Shown here: piece after piece, positions 18,442 through 28,241 of the stretch
Layout: the number at the start of each line of letters is the position of its first letter
Position numbering within the stretch: the stretch's first letter is position 1
Assembly: GCF_046054165.1 (NCBI RefSeq)
Contig: NZ_JBFNXK010000011.1
Location: 62,001-126,000, forward strand
Length of the DNA: 64,000 bases
From: Celerinatantimonas sp046054165
GTDB lineage: Bacteria > Pseudomonadota > Gammaproteobacteria > Enterobacterales > Celerinatantimonadaceae
Reading direction: 5' to 3'
Position numbers and translations under genes: made by a program
Notes under the pieces: model-generated
The model's input: only the letters and a program-made list of their open reading frames with translations
Told to the model about the DNA's origin: nothing
Database searches by the model: none

Positions 18442-19380
18442 TTATTCTGAACGCGATTGCTCACGCAATGGAGTCACCGAGATCGGATCAGAAATCTTCG
18501 CCTTACCTTGCATAATGCTAATTTCAACCCGTCGGTTGCGAGCTCTATGCTCTGCGGTATCGTTTTTGACCAAAGGATCGGTATCGGCCAAGCCTCTGAC
18601 AATCAACTTCGATTCATCAAATCCAGGAACCTTAATCATCACCTGAGCCACAGACACTGCTCTTTGAGCCGAAAGATCCCAATTGGAACGATACAACTCC
18701 GATACGGCTCGCTGATTATCCGTATTTCCTGACACCGTGACGATCCCCGGAATATCTTTAATCACGGTCGCAATTTTTTCAATAATCGGTCGGAACTGAG
18801 GTTGCAGAAACGCCGAACCGGAAGGGAATGAACCTTTTTCACGCACACGAATAATAATTTGCTGCCCTAATGATTCAACCTCAATGGCCCCTTCTTTAAT
18901 TTCAGTTTTTAACTGCAGAGCAATCCGTTTGGCAACTTCACTTTGCGCCGTCGTCGATGGGCTAGATTGGGGTGTCGGCCGAGTATCACTTTGGGGCGTA
19001 TTCCCCCCGGTTTGTTGACCGGAATTACGCTCTTCCCCACCCGATTTACTATCTTCGCCTTTATGAAAATCCAGTTCCGTCTGGGTCACATCAACCGTCT
19101 GCTGCATAATGGTTTCAATCGGTGTTGGCTCGGGCCGTCCCGGACGAAACTCCATCGCAATCACCGAAGTTCCTTTCGGAATATCTTTCACTTCCAACTG
19201 ATTTTGCACCCCGAAAGCATACTTCATCGAACCGGCGATCTGTTTAAACTTCAGAACATCCATTTCTGAGAAAGAGAGCAGCAATACAAAAAAGCAAAGC
19301 AGCAGCGACATCAAATCTGAGAAAGTTGCCATCCACGCCGGTAGACCAGGGGGGCATTTGCATTCTTGTTCTTCGTCCAT
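18442..19380 (-). CDS. pomB: Sodium-driven flagellar stator protein PomB (MotB family)
   Basis: 312-aa stator subunit. The single transmembrane helix contains the ion-binding Asp (D22 in ATFSDLMSLLL); a long low-complexity Ser/Gly/Thr/Gln linker (~105-150) follows, then an OmpA/MotB peptidoglycan-binding domain (VSGNTDNQRA, NWDLSAQRAVSVAQVM, HRARNRRVEIS). The PomB assignment (Na+ rather than H+) is inferred from family resemblance and the neighbouring Na+-NQR. It lies 12 bases after pomA. Confidence 0.92.
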   Translation of the reverse strand: MDEEQECKCPPGLPAWMATFSDLMSLLLCFFVLLLSFSEMDVLKFKQIAGSMKYAFGVQNQLEVKDIPKGTSVIAMEFRPGRPEPTPIETIMQQTVDVTQTELDFHKGEDSKSGGEERNSGQQTGGNTPQSDTRPTPQSSPSTTAQSEVAKRIALQLKTEIKEGAIEVESLGQQIIIRVREKGSFPSGSAFLQPQFRPIIEKIATVIKDIPGIVTVSGNTDNQRAVSELYRSNWDLSAQRAVSVAQVMIKVPGFDESKLIVRGLADTDPLVKNDTAEHRARNRRVEISIMQGKAKISDPISVTPLREQSRSE

Positions 19381-19392
19381 CCCGATCCTCGA

Positions 19393-20160
19393 TTACTCGC
19401 CTTCAGCTTTGCGTTTTGATTCTTGCAAATAATTTTTCAGTAGCCCTTCGATGACTCGAGGGTTTTGTCCATCCTGGATCCCCAATACCGCATCAACCAC
19501 TAATGAGCGGTTGTTGGCTTCTTCAGCCGAACGTAAATCCAATTTATTAGCAATCGGGATCGCCACCATGTTAGCCAACATCGCACCATACAACGTTGTC
19601 AGCAAGGCCACAGCCATCGCCGGGCCAATGGATTTTGGGTCAGACATATTTGATAACATGGCCACTAACCCAACCAGAGTACCGATCATTCCCATGGCCG
19701 GAGCCACATCACCAATCGCTTTAAAAATACTGGAGCCTACTTCATGCCGTTCCTGCGTCAGTGCAATATCTTTACGCAATGTGCTACGAACCACTTCCGC
19801 ATCATAGCCATCCACCAACATGCCAACCCCTTTGGCCATAAAGTCATTGGGGATCTCAGCTTCTTCTAAGGCCAGAAATCCCCCCTTACGCGCCGAATCG
19901 GCCAACTCTACAGCTTTAGAAATCAACTCTTCAGGTTTATCGGCTTTAAACAAAAAGGCTTTCCCAGCAATTTTAGCGGCACCCAGGAATTGTCCCAGGT
20001 TATATTTCATCAATACCACAAATAGTGAGCCGCAAATTACAATCAAAATGGACGGAACATCCACAAACGCACTGATGTCCCCCCCCATCAACATGGCCAT
20101 TAATACGAAGGCAAAACCGCCTAACAAGCCGACTAGCGTCGCTAAATCCACAGCTATCAT
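19393..20160 (-). CDS. pomA: Sodium-driven flagellar stator protein PomA (MotA family)
   Basis: 255-aa MotA/TolQ/ExbB-family membrane protein with four hydrophobic segments, at ~5-22, ~32-48, ~150-170 and ~180-205. The large cytoplasmic loop carries charged residues that contact the rotor FliG. The PAMGMIGTLVGLVAML block with its conserved Pro and the GPAMAVALLTTLYGAMLAN helix are characteristic. Five stator dimers of PomB and pentamers of PomA make the Na+ channel that powers flagellar rotation. First gene of the pair; its promoter must lie in the 430-bp gap upstream. Confidence 0.92.
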   Translation of the reverse strand: MIAVDLATLVGLLGGFAFVLMAMLMGGDISAFVDVPSILIVICGSLFVVLMKYNLGQFLGAAKIAGKAFLFKADKPEELISKAVELADSARKGGFLALEEAEIPNDFMAKGVGMLVDGYDAEVVRSTLRKDIALTQERHEVGSSIFKAIGDVAPAMGMIGTLVGLVAMLSNMSDPKSIGPAMAVALLTTLYGAMLANMVAIPIANKLDLRSAEEANNRSLVVDAVLGIQDGQNPRVIEGLLKNYLQESKRKAEGE

Positions 20161-20594
20161 CCCTCTTTAGTTACAATTCCAATGGCTCAAGCCGAACCCA
20201 TTACCAACAATGGCTAAATTCTATCGAATTTAAACACAACATGCCTGTACTCGTTTCATCAGCCTAAAACGGCTCACCGAGTTAATTCCAGCGATTCACA
20301 CATCAAGGCTCATTTTTCCAATTCGCCTTTTCAGCTTTGGTGAAGAAGGTCAACTCATCGGCTTAGTTTCTTAAATAGAGCAACTGCTCATGCTCAGTTC
20401 ATCAATTGCAGCAAAATCAATACGACCCGAGATCAATATGCACCATTCACTCTACTTCTCTGAACATATATTATGGACAATAATATGCAATATATTATCG
20501 GTTACCAAAATAAATACTTTAACCGTTGTAGGATATACCGTTATGATCAGATCATAAATGCCGGCTCAAAGTAGAACAGGAAGATAGTAACTTC
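20161..20594. other. Intergenic region between pomA and xseB (434 bp)
   Basis: Divergent promoter region for pomA (minus) and xseB-ispA-dxs (plus). No ORF recognised. A perfect 13-base palindrome, ATGATC-A-GATCAT, lies at 20543-20555, about 40 bases before xseB; AT-rich dyads occur at 20465-20500. No operator could be assigned. Confidence 0.5.
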
Positions 20595-20834
20595 ATGAAA
20601 AAACCAGAAAATATGAGCTTTGAAGAATCCTTAAACGAGTTAGAGCAACTCGTTCAAGAACTCGAAAGCGGCGATTTACCGCTAGAGCAAGCGATGAAAC
20701 ATTTTGAACGGGGTATTGCTCTTTCAGGCGCCGGCCAGCAAAAACTCGAACAGGCGGAACAGCAGATCAAAATTTTGCAGCAAAATAGTGTTGAAGCCCC
20801 TTTATCTGACTTTGACACAGAAGGTGACCAGTGA
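20595..20834 (+). CDS. xseB: Exodeoxyribonuclease VII small subunit
   Basis: 79-aa helical subunit that binds XseA to form exonuclease VII. Seen: MSFEESLNELEQLVQELESGDLPLEQAMKHFERGIAL, the family signature, with an acidic C-terminus. The ispA GTG overlaps its stop (GTGA), so translation is coupled. xseB-ispA-dxs is the standard gammaproteobacterial order. Confidence 0.95.
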   Translation: MKKPENMSFEESLNELEQLVQELESGDLPLEQAMKHFERGIALSGAGQQKLEQAEQQIKILQQNSVEAPLSDFDTEGDQ

Positions 20835-21721
20835 ATCAGGCGCTCACTCAATCAATCCAAAATTGCCGGGAACATATCGATCACTATTTGCTGCAAAAAC
20901 TACAGCAATTACCGATGAGTGATGCACGGCTGTTGGATGCTATGCGACATAGCTTATTGTTAGGTGGAAAACGCATCCGACCATTACTGGTCTATCTGAC
21001 TGGGGAACTAAAAGCAGTTTCTGCAGACCAAATGGCTCCGGTAGCAGCGGCTATAGAATCCATCCATGCTTACTCGTTAGTCCATGATGATCTTCCGGCA
21101 ATGGATGATGATCAATTGCGTCGGGGGCAACCTACCTGTCATATAGCATTTGATGAAGCAACGGCGATTCTGGCAGGCGATGCGCTGCAAACTTTAGCTT
21201 TTGAATTACTGAGTCAAGCCCATGCTTTTTCCGCCGAGAAACGATTAGCCATGATCCAAGAGCTGAGTCAGGCCGCCGGATTTCAAGGCATGTGTGGCGG
21301 ACAAGCCGTTGATATTGCAGCGACCGGAAAACAACAATCGCTCGATGAACTGGAACGAATGCATCAACTCAAAACCGGGGCTTTAATCCGGGCTGCTGTT
21401 CGTTTAGGAGCCATTGCTTCAGGCATAGAAATTCCAGAGCACCGTCGTTATTTGGATCAATATGCTCAAGCGATTGGTCTGGCATTCCAAGTTCGAGATG
21501 ATATTCTGGATGTGACGAGCGATACGCAAACCCTTGGCAAACCTCAGGGTAGTGATATTTCACATCATAAAAGTACCTATCCATCCCTATTAGGTCTGGC
21601 AAAAGCCCAGCAAAAATGTGAACTTCTGCGTCATGAAGCCCTACAAGCTTTGGAAGGCTTACCCTACAATACAGATAAACTCGCATTACTTGCAGATTAC
21701 ATTGTCCAAAGAGACAAATAG
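20831..21721 (+). CDS. ispA: Farnesyl diphosphate synthase (geranyltranstransferase)
   Basis: 296-aa prenyl diphosphate synthase that condenses IPP with DMAPP/GPP to farnesyl-PP, feeding quinone and undecaprenyl-P synthesis. The first Asp-rich motif is HDDLPAMDDD near residue 85 and the second is RDDILDV near residue 224. GGKRIRP and KTGALIRAAV are also family blocks. GTG start overlapping xseB. Operon with dxs, the first enzyme of the same isoprenoid pathway. Confidence 0.96.
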   Translation: MNQALTQSIQNCREHIDHYLLQKLQQLPMSDARLLDAMRHSLLLGGKRIRPLLVYLTGELKAVSADQMAPVAAAIESIHAYSLVHDDLPAMDDDQLRRGQPTCHIAFDEATAILAGDALQTLAFELLSQAHAFSAEKRLAMIQELSQAAGFQGMCGGQAVDIAATGKQQSLDELERMHQLKTGALIRAAVRLGAIASGIEIPEHRRYLDQYAQAIGLAFQVRDDILDVTSDTQTLGKPQGSDISHHKSTYPSLLGLAKAQQKCELLRHEALQALEGLPYNTDKLALLADYIVQRDK

Positions 21722-21743
21722 CGTTGTAACAACAGATCAACTT

Positions 21744-23606
21744 ATGAGCCTAAATATTCAGAATTACCCTAATCTGGCACTTGTTAACTATCCGGAAGAT
21801 CTTCGGCAACTCTCCTTAAGCCGGTTGCCGGAACTCTGTTCAGAACTGCGAGATTATTTGCTGACCACCGTCAGTCAAAGTAGTGGGCATCTAGCCTCTG
21901 GGCTGGGAGTAGTCGAACTGACCGTCGCGCTACACTACGTATACCAAACCCCCTTTGATCAACTTATCTGGGATGTCGGTCATCAAGCTTATCCTCATAA
22001 AATCTTAACGGGTCGTCGGGAACAAATGGCAACCATCCGCAAGAAAGGCGGATTGCACCCTTTCCCGTGGCGAGAAGAGAGTGAATATGACACCTTGAGT
22101 GTCGGCCATTCCAGCACTTCGATTGGAGCCGCACTGGGAATGGCTGTCGCAGCCAATCGCGAAAAACAAGGGCGTAAAGTCGTCGCTGTTATCGGCGATG
22201 GTGCCATGACCGCCGGGATGGCTTTTGAAGCGCTCAATCATGCAGGAAGTACGCGTGATGACCTATTAGTGGTGTTGAATGACAATGAGATGTCGATATC
22301 CGAAAATGTCGGGGCACTCAATAATTCATTGGCTCGGATCATGTCCGGAAGTGTTTATTCAACCCTTCGCGAAGGCAGTAAAAAATTACTCAAAGGGCTA
22401 CCGCCCATAAAAGAGCTGGCCAAGCGAACAGAAGAGCACATCAAAGGGATGGTCGCGCCAGGAACCCTATTTGAAGAATTTGGATTTAATTATATTGGGC
22501 CAATGGATGGGCATGATGTCAAAGGATTAGTTCAGATCCTCAAGAATATGCGCGACCTCAAAGGGCCACAGCTGCTGCACATCATCACCAAAAAAGGCAA
22601 AGGCTATCTTCCTGCCGAACGAGATCCCATTAGTTATCATGCGGTTTCACCTTTTGATCCCCAAAGTACCCAATTACCGAAGAAAACCTCGACCACGACA
22701 TTTTCTGGTGTGTTCGGCAACTGGATCTGCGACATGGCCGAACAGGATCCCAAATTAATGGGCATTACCCCTGCCATGCGCGAAGGTTCCGGGATGGTTG
22801 AGTTTTCTAAACGGTTTCCGAAGCAATATTTTGATGTTGCAATTGCCGAACAACATGCCTTGACCTTCGCGGCCGGATTAGCGATTGGCGGACAACATCC
22901 GGTGGTTGCCATTTACAGCACATTTCTACAGCGTGCCTATGATCAACTAATCCATGATATTGCCATTCAGAATCTTTCGGTATTACTTGCCATTGATCGA
23001 GCGGGTATCGTCGGTGCAGACGGTCCAACCCACCAAGGTGCTTTTGACCTAAGTTTTCTGCGCTGTGTGCCTAATTTGGTGATCATGACCCCTTCCGATG
23101 AAAATGAATGTCGCCAGATGCTCTATACCGGTTACATTCATCAGGGACCCGCGGCCGTTCGCTATCCGAGAGGAGGTGCTATCAATGCACCAATAGAACA
23201 ACCCATGCGAGCGCTTGCTCTCGGCAAGGGCAAAATTCGCCGACACGGTCAGAAAATTGCTATTCTTTGTTTTGGACCACTCCTGCATGAAGCGCTTGAG
23301 GCAGCCAAAACTTTAAATGTCACCGTGGTCGACATGCGTTTTGTAAAACCGTTAGATGGCTCCTGTATCGATCAATTAGTCACAGAACATGAACAACTGG
23401 TCACATTAGAAGATAATGCCATCATGGGCGGCGCTGGTTCCGCTGTTGCGGAATACCTACAAAGCGCAGGTCACCACATTCCACTGCTGCAAATAGGACT
23501 TCCAGATCGATTCATCAGCCAAGGCTCTCAAACTGAAGTGTATGCCGAATTAGGCTTAGACAGTCAGGGAATTATCCGTAAGCTTCAACCGCTACTTACC
23601 GATTAA
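21744..23606 (+). CDS. dxs: 1-deoxy-D-xylulose-5-phosphate synthase
   Basis: Thiamine-diphosphate enzyme that condenses pyruvate and GAP in the first MEP-pathway step. An upstream in-frame ATG lies inside ispA; the ATG at 21744 gives 620 aa, the E. coli length. Seen: DVGHQAYPHKILTGRR, the ThDP motif GDGAMTAGMAFEALN...NDNEMSIS, and the pyrimidine-domain DVAIAEQHALTFAAG and DRAGIVGADGPTHQG. Last gene of the operon, 22 bases after ispA. Confidence 0.97.
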   Translation: MSLNIQNYPNLALVNYPEDLRQLSLSRLPELCSELRDYLLTTVSQSSGHLASGLGVVELTVALHYVYQTPFDQLIWDVGHQAYPHKILTGRREQMATIRKKGGLHPFPWREESEYDTLSVGHSSTSIGAALGMAVAANREKQGRKVVAVIGDGAMTAGMAFEALNHAGSTRDDLLVVLNDNEMSISENVGALNNSLARIMSGSVYSTLREGSKKLLKGLPPIKELAKRTEEHIKGMVAPGTLFEEFGFNYIGPMDGHDVKGLVQILKNMRDLKGPQLLHIITKKGKGYLPAERDPISYHAVSPFDPQSTQLPKKTSTTTFSGVFGNWICDMAEQDPKLMGITPAMREGSGMVEFSKRFPKQYFDVAIAEQHALTFAAGLAIGGQHPVVAIYSTFLQRAYDQLIHDIAIQNLSVLLAIDRAGIVGADGPTHQGAFDLSFLRCVPNLVIMTPSDENECRQMLYTGYIHQGPAAVRYPRGGAINAPIEQPMRALALGKGKIRRHGQKIAILCFGPLLHEALEAAKTLNVTVVDMRFVKPLDGSCIDQLVTEHEQLVTLEDNAIMGGAGSAVAEYLQSAGHHIPLLQIGLPDRFISQGSQTEVYAELGLDSQGIIRKLQPLLTD

Positions 23607-23613
23607 ATGAAAC

Positions 23614-23665
23614 CACCTGAACGCCATATAAGCGATTATTTAAGACCTTTATTGTCGTTCAGGTG
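23614..23665. other. Inverted repeat between dxs and the SBP gene
   Basis: 10-base arms CACCTGAACG (23614-23623) and CGTTCAGGTG (23656-23665) with a 32-base spacer, between two convergent genes. No U tract follows. It may act as a weak shared terminator. Confidence 0.35.
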
Positions 23666-23673
23666 ATGGGCTG

Positions 23674-25179
23674 CTAAGGCGTTTGAAGCAATGGAATTTC
23701 ATCAAAATAGGGAAATCCCATTGAATTATCAATCGCCTTTGCACTCAGTTTTGCATTTACCCCCCACAGAGCATGTTGCCAGAAAAGCGGTTTAAAATGC
23801 TGTCCCTCAGCCAACTGATAGACAAATTGCCCTAGTTGCTTCGAGGTTTTCAGTGAAGGCGATGATTGTTCAATCGTCCGCCAATGACGCCGTAATGATT
23901 CCCGTGCTGCGGAACAATGCAAAGGAGCCGTATCCTGATGCTGCAAACCATATAGGAAGTATTTAATCCGCATCATGGTATCATTGGGTCGCCCTTGTAA
24001 AGTCATCAGGAATAAATCCCCCTGACAATGCGCCAAAGCATCTTCGAATTCATCACGATCTAAAACCGTCGTGGTAATTTCGATATTAAGCCGCATTAAC
24101 ATTAATTTAAGCAACAATGCACATCGAACCATATCCATGTGGGCATTTTTCATTACCACCAGCTTCAAACGCTGCTCATTGTCACTCAGTCCGGCTTGCT
24201 CAATCAGCTGATAGGCTAAATCAGGATTGTAGTTGGCCGTAATTGCATTGTTATGGCCCGCCGCATCTGCAGGAGACAATTGAGTCGCTAACTCACCCAG
24301 TTGCTGCACCACATGTAAACTGAGCATCCGGCTATCAATCGCCAAAGATAATGCTTTCCGGACTTTAAAATTGTTTAGCGGCGACCGATTTTCATTATAA
24401 ATGAGCCCAACCCAGTTCATATATCGGGCTGGTTTAGGTTCTAAAAACGGAATTTTGATTAAAGAATCCCAACGGGCTGCGGCCAGCCTATCCACAATAT
24501 CAACATCTCCATTCACCAGCGCAGTAAAACGAGTCTTTTCAAGACGCATCGGGATCACATCAATCTGAGAAATCATTCCTTCTCGAGCCCAAGTTGTCTG
24601 CGCATGTTTATGAACCAGAACCGAGCGGATCCCATCGAGATGTTCAACCACCTGATAAGGTCCACTGCCAGAAGCCAACAAATGTTTTGGATGTAGTTTG
24701 GCCTGCTGCCAACGCTGATCATAAACAAACCAATAGGTTAAACGGTATAAAAAATCCGGCGAGGGTGTATTCAGACTCACCACCAGTTGACTAGAAGAGT
24801 TCGCCTTCACCGAATGAATGACTGAAAATAATTGACGATAAAACGGGTGTTTTCGTAGCTGTTGCAAACTCCAGATGACATCATGAGCTTGCAGCGGATT
24901 TCCTGAAGAAAAAAACACATCGGTACGCAGTTGCAGTTGCCAGGATGTCGGCGATAATTGCTTCCAGTGTGTCAGCAGGCGAGGTTCCAGATCGCCTTTG
25001 GCGCCAAAGCGAACGAGTGGATCATAAATCAGGTTACCGACCATTAAACTCGCCATCGAATCATCGGTAATCGGCTGTGTAAAATGCAGGACCTGCGAAC
25101 TTCCCCAGCGTATCGTCTGAGCCTGGACCCCAAAGCAGATCCCCACAATACCGACCAGAATTTGTAGCCACCGAATCAT
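23674..25179 (-). CDS. Orphan family-5 peptide ABC substrate-binding protein
   Basis: 501-aa periplasmic binding protein of the DppA/OppA/SapA family (SBP_bac_5). The ATG at 25179 is preceded by AGG at the right distance; a GTG at 25188 is also possible. The signal peptide (hydrophobic ~5-17, ending VQA) precedes QTIRWGSSQ. Family blocks: DPLVRFGAKGDLEPRLLTHW, VFFSSGNPLQAHDVIWSLQQL and NNFKVRKALSLAID. It sits downstream of dppF in the same direction without its own permease genes, so it may deliver ligand to DppBCDF or another Opp/Sap permease. SapA is the nearest named relative I would suggest, not certain. Confidence 0.8.
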   Translation of the reverse strand: MIRWLQILVGIVGICFGVQAQTIRWGSSQVLHFTQPITDDSMASLMVGNLIYDPLVRFGAKGDLEPRLLTHWKQLSPTSWQLQLRTDVFFSSGNPLQAHDVIWSLQQLRKHPFYRQLFSVIHSVKANSSSQLVVSLNTPSPDFLYRLTYWFVYDQRWQQAKLHPKHLLASGSGPYQVVEHLDGIRSVLVHKHAQTTWAREGMISQIDVIPMRLEKTRFTALVNGDVDIVDRLAAARWDSLIKIPFLEPKPARYMNWVGLIYNENRSPLNNFKVRKALSLAIDSRMLSLHVVQQLGELATQLSPADAAGHNNAITANYNPDLAYQLIEQAGLSDNEQRLKLVVMKNAHMDMVRCALLLKLMLMRLNIEITTTVLDRDEFEDALAHCQGDLFLMTLQGRPNDTMMRIKYFLYGLQHQDTAPLHCSAARESLRRHWRTIEQSSPSLKTSKQLGQFVYQLAEGQHFKPLFWQHALWGVNAKLSAKAIDNSMGFPYFDEIPLLQTP

Positions 25180-25221
25180 ATAGGGCACCTAATCTATTGA
25201 AGGGTCTCAGTATAACAAGCG

Positions 25222-25253
25222 ACCAGACGAAGTAAAAACACCCTTCGTCTGGT
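25222..25253 (-). terminator. Hairpin after dppF (likely operon terminator)
   Basis: 11-base perfect arms ACCAGACGAAG (25222-25232) and CTTCGTCTGGT (25243-25253) with a 10-base loop, 100 bases beyond the dppF stop. The tail after the hairpin on the minus strand (CGCTTGTTATA) is only weakly U-rich, so efficiency is uncertain. Confidence 0.5.
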
Positions 25254-25352
25254 TCCTGCTATCGTTAAGAATTGTTGATCGGGAATAGGTTAAACTTTAG
25301 TCAACGCCAATGTATCTCGAACAGGCTTAACTATCCCATGAAAACTCCAATT

Positions 25353-26333
25353 CTAAATTCGATCCTCATCAACGGCATGACAGGCAATCCGAACGCCATC
25401 ATAGTCTTTCAATTGCGGGGTCGTCTTGTGGCAAATATCACTCGCAAAACGACAACGAGCATGAAATGCACACCCTGAAGGTGGATTCAATGGAGAAGGA
25501 AGCTCGCCTTCCAACTTAATTTTTTCCACCCGGTTATCCGGATCCAGTCGTGGGGTACTGGATAAAAGTGCTTGTGTATAAGGATGACGAGGATGGCTAA
25601 AAATGGCTTCTTTACGACCATGTTCAACCACCTTACCCAAATACATGACCATCACCTGATTGGCGATATGTTCCACAACCGACAGATCATGTGAGATAAA
25701 GATATAGCTTAGTCCCATCTCTTCCTGTAGATCCATCATCAGATTTAAAACCTGAGCCTGAACGGAAACATCCAAAGCCGAAACCGGCTCATCCGCAATC
25801 ACAATATCCGGCTCCAGCATCAATCCTCGGGCAATAGCAATTCGCTGGCGCTGCCCTCCAGAAAACATATGCGGATATCGATTATAAAATTCCGGCCGTA
25901 ACCCAACTTTTTCCATCATTGCCCGCGCTTTTTCACGGCGCTGAGCTTTGGTTAAATTCGTATTGATAATCAACGGTTCTTCAAGTAACTGCCCGACTTT
26001 TTTACGCGGATTCAAAGAACCGTAAGGGTTCTGAAACACAATTTGGATCCGCTTACGCAATTCATGCGCCCCGTGATGACCCAACGATAAAATATCTTGT
26101 CCATCAAAGCGCAGTTCACCAGATGTAGGAGACTCAATCAAAGTCAGGCTCCGAGCTAATGTCGATTTACCACAACCAGATTCACCGACAACGGCCAGCG
26201 TTTGTCCCCGCTCAAGTTGAAACGAAACTCCGTCCAAAGCTTTAACCGTTTGCTCCGGCTTAAACATTCCCCCTTTAACCGGGTAATGTTTTTTTAACTC
26301 ATGGGCTTCAAATAAAACGGATGATTCACTCAT
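25353..26333 (-). CDS. dppF: Dipeptide ABC transporter ATP-binding protein DppF
   Basis: 326-aa ATPase. Walker A GESGCGKSTLA near residue 50; signature FSGGQRQRIAIARGL; Walker B IVIADEPVSALDVS. The C-terminal oligopeptide-transporter tail has paired Cys (GCAFHARCRFASDIC), which in some relatives binds a 4Fe-4S cluster. It pairs with DppD to energise dipeptide uptake. The start overlaps the dppD stop by 4 bases. Confidence 0.95.
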   Translation of the reverse strand: MSESSVLFEAHELKKHYPVKGGMFKPEQTVKALDGVSFQLERGQTLAVVGESGCGKSTLARSLTLIESPTSGELRFDGQDILSLGHHGAHELRKRIQIVFQNPYGSLNPRKKVGQLLEEPLIINTNLTKAQRREKARAMMEKVGLRPEFYNRYPHMFSGGQRQRIAIARGLMLEPDIVIADEPVSALDVSVQAQVLNLMMDLQEEMGLSYIFISHDLSVVEHIANQVMVMYLGKVVEHGRKEAIFSHPRHPYTQALLSSTPRLDPDNRVEKIKLEGELPSPLNPPSGCAFHARCRFASDICHKTTPQLKDYDGVRIACHAVDEDRI

Positions 26334-27313
26334 AGCGATGGATTCCCTTGTTTATCTAATGGACGGAAACATTTGACCTGACGACCTTCTTCACCTCTTA
26401 ATTGAGGTTGTTGTTCCCGACAGATCTCTGTTGCATAAGGGCAACGCGGATTCAGCAAACAACCCTTGGGTCGATCAAATGCCCCTGGAACCACTCCCGG
26501 TAATGCTTTTAAGCGCCGGGCTCCCTGAGAAGATTCAGGAAGAGAAGCCAACAAGGCTTGTGTATAAGGATGATGTGGCGTTCTGAATATTTCTGAAGCA
26601 GGCCCAGTTTCAACAATCTGTCCGGCATACATCACAATAACGCGATCAGCCGCTTCAGAAACAAGTGCTAAATCATGGGTAATGAGGACCAACCCCATAT
26701 TTTTTTGCTTCTGTAAATCCAGTAATAAATCCACAATCTGCGCCTGAATCGTGACATCCAGTGCCGTGGTCGGTTCATCAGCAATCAACAGTTTCGGATC
26801 ACAAGCAATCGCCATTGCAATCATCACCCGTTGACTCATGCCTCCCGAGAGCTGATGCGGATAAGCTTTTAACCGCGATTCTGGAGCTGGGATCCCCACT
26901 TGACGTAATAACTCAGTTGCACGCTGACGTAACGCTTTTTTACTCGACTTTCCAAAATGGATTTTAAACGCTTCCATGATCTGGAAACCCACGGTGTAGC
27001 ATGGATTTAAGCTAGTCATTGGGTCCTGAAAGATCATCGATATATCCGACCCGGTAATTTTGCGCCGCTTATCGGCTGACATTTTCAGTACTTGCTGACC
27101 ATCCAGTTCCAACTCATCCGCACTAACTCGTCCGGGATAATCAATCAATCCCATAATCGACAGCGAACTGACACTTTTACCGGAACCCGATTCACCAACG
27201 ATGCCAACCACTTCACCTTTATTCACACTATAGGTCACGCCATCGACCGCACGAAACGGACGGTCTTCATCGCCGAATTCGACGCAAAGATTTTTTACTT
27301 CTAATAAAGCCAT
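26330..27313 (-). CDS. dppD: Dipeptide ABC transporter ATP-binding protein DppD
   Basis: 327-aa ATPase. Walker A GESGSGKSVS; signature LSGGMSQRVMIAMAIA; Walker B LLIADEPTTALDVT; C-terminal Cys-containing tail CLLNPRCPYATEIC. It partners DppF at the cytoplasmic face of DppB/DppC. The gene lies 12 bases downstream of dppC and overlaps dppF. Confidence 0.95.
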   Translation of the reverse strand: MALLEVKNLCVEFGDEDRPFRAVDGVTYSVNKGEVVGIVGESGSGKSVSSLSIMGLIDYPGRVSADELELDGQQVLKMSADKRRKITGSDISMIFQDPMTSLNPCYTVGFQIMEAFKIHFGKSSKKALRQRATELLRQVGIPAPESRLKAYPHQLSGGMSQRVMIAMAIACDPKLLIADEPTTALDVTIQAQIVDLLLDLQKQKNMGLVLITHDLALVSEAADRVIVMYAGQIVETGPASEIFRTPHHPYTQALLASLPESSQGARRLKALPGVVPGAFDRPKGCLLNPRCPYATEICREQQPQLRGEEGRQVKCFRPLDKQGNPSL

Positions 27314-27325
27314 AAGGTCCTTCCG

Positions 27326-28225
27326 TTAGCGTTTCATTTTAGGATCAAGCGCATCACGTAAACCGTCACCCATCAGGTTAAACGCGAGTACTGTCAACAA
27401 AATAGTTAATCCCGGGAAGGTCACCACCCACCAGGCTCGAGTCACATATTGACGTGCATTAGCCAGCATACTCCCCCATTCGGGAGTAGGAGGCTGAGCG
27501 CCCATGCCCAGAAAACCTAACGCAGCCATATCCAACAAAGCCGAAGAAAAGCCAAGCGTCGCCTGAATAATCAACGGGGCTAAACAGTTTGGAAGAATAG
27601 TCAAAAACATCAGCCGCAGAGCGCCAGCCCCAACAACCCGAGAAGCAGTAACATAATCTCGACTGCTTTCTGCAATGACCGAAGCTCGGGTTAAACGAAT
27701 AAAATGCGGGATCGACACAATGGCAATCGCAACGGATGCATTAAACAAACTGGGGCCTAAAATAGCCACAATAGCAATCGCAAACAGCAAACTAGGAACC
27801 GCCAGCATAATGTCAGCGATACGCATAATCACCGTTTCAATAAAGCCGCGACTGTAGCCGGCAATCAAGCCTAATAAAACACCGATCCCCAGTGATAATG
27901 TCACCACCATTGTTCCGATGATTAAAGATAATCGGGCGCCATAAATCAGCCGGGATAAAATATCACGGCCCACGTCATCGGTTCCCAGAATAAATTGCCA
28001 GCTTCCCCCCTGCTGCCAAACCGGTGGTTTCAAAAATGAGTTTTGAAACTGTTCGATAGGCGAGTGAGGCGCGATCACTTCGGCAAACAACGCAAAAAAG
28101 ATAATAATGAAAATATATAAAAGTCCGGCGACTGCACCTTTGTTCTGTTTAAAGTAATGCCAAAACTCCTGAAACGGAGTCATAGGCTTTGGTGCAGACG
28201 ACGATGTAGATGTTGATTCTGACAT
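27326..28225 (-). CDS. dppC: Dipeptide ABC transporter permease DppC
   Basis: 299-aa permease with an N-terminal extension rich in Ser/Thr/Pro, one early helix (~30-50) and five more in the BPD_transp_1 domain. The EAA loop that docks on the ATPase is visible as ASRVVGAGALRLMFLTILPN. FLGMGAQPPTPEWGSML is a DppC/OppC C-terminal signature. Spaced 16 bases after dppB. Confidence 0.95.
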   Translation of the reverse strand: MSESTSTSSSAPKPMTPFQEFWHYFKQNKGAVAGLLYIFIIIFFALFAEVIAPHSPIEQFQNSFLKPPVWQQGGSWQFILGTDDVGRDILSRLIYGARLSLIIGTMVVTLSLGIGVLLGLIAGYSRGFIETVIMRIADIMLAVPSLLFAIAIVAILGPSLFNASVAIAIVSIPHFIRLTRASVIAESSRDYVTASRVVGAGALRLMFLTILPNCLAPLIIQATLGFSSALLDMAALGFLGMGAQPPTPEWGSMLANARQYVTRAWWVVTFPGLTILLTVLAFNLMGDGLRDALDPKMKR

Positions 28226-28241
28226 GAATTGAATTCCGTTC

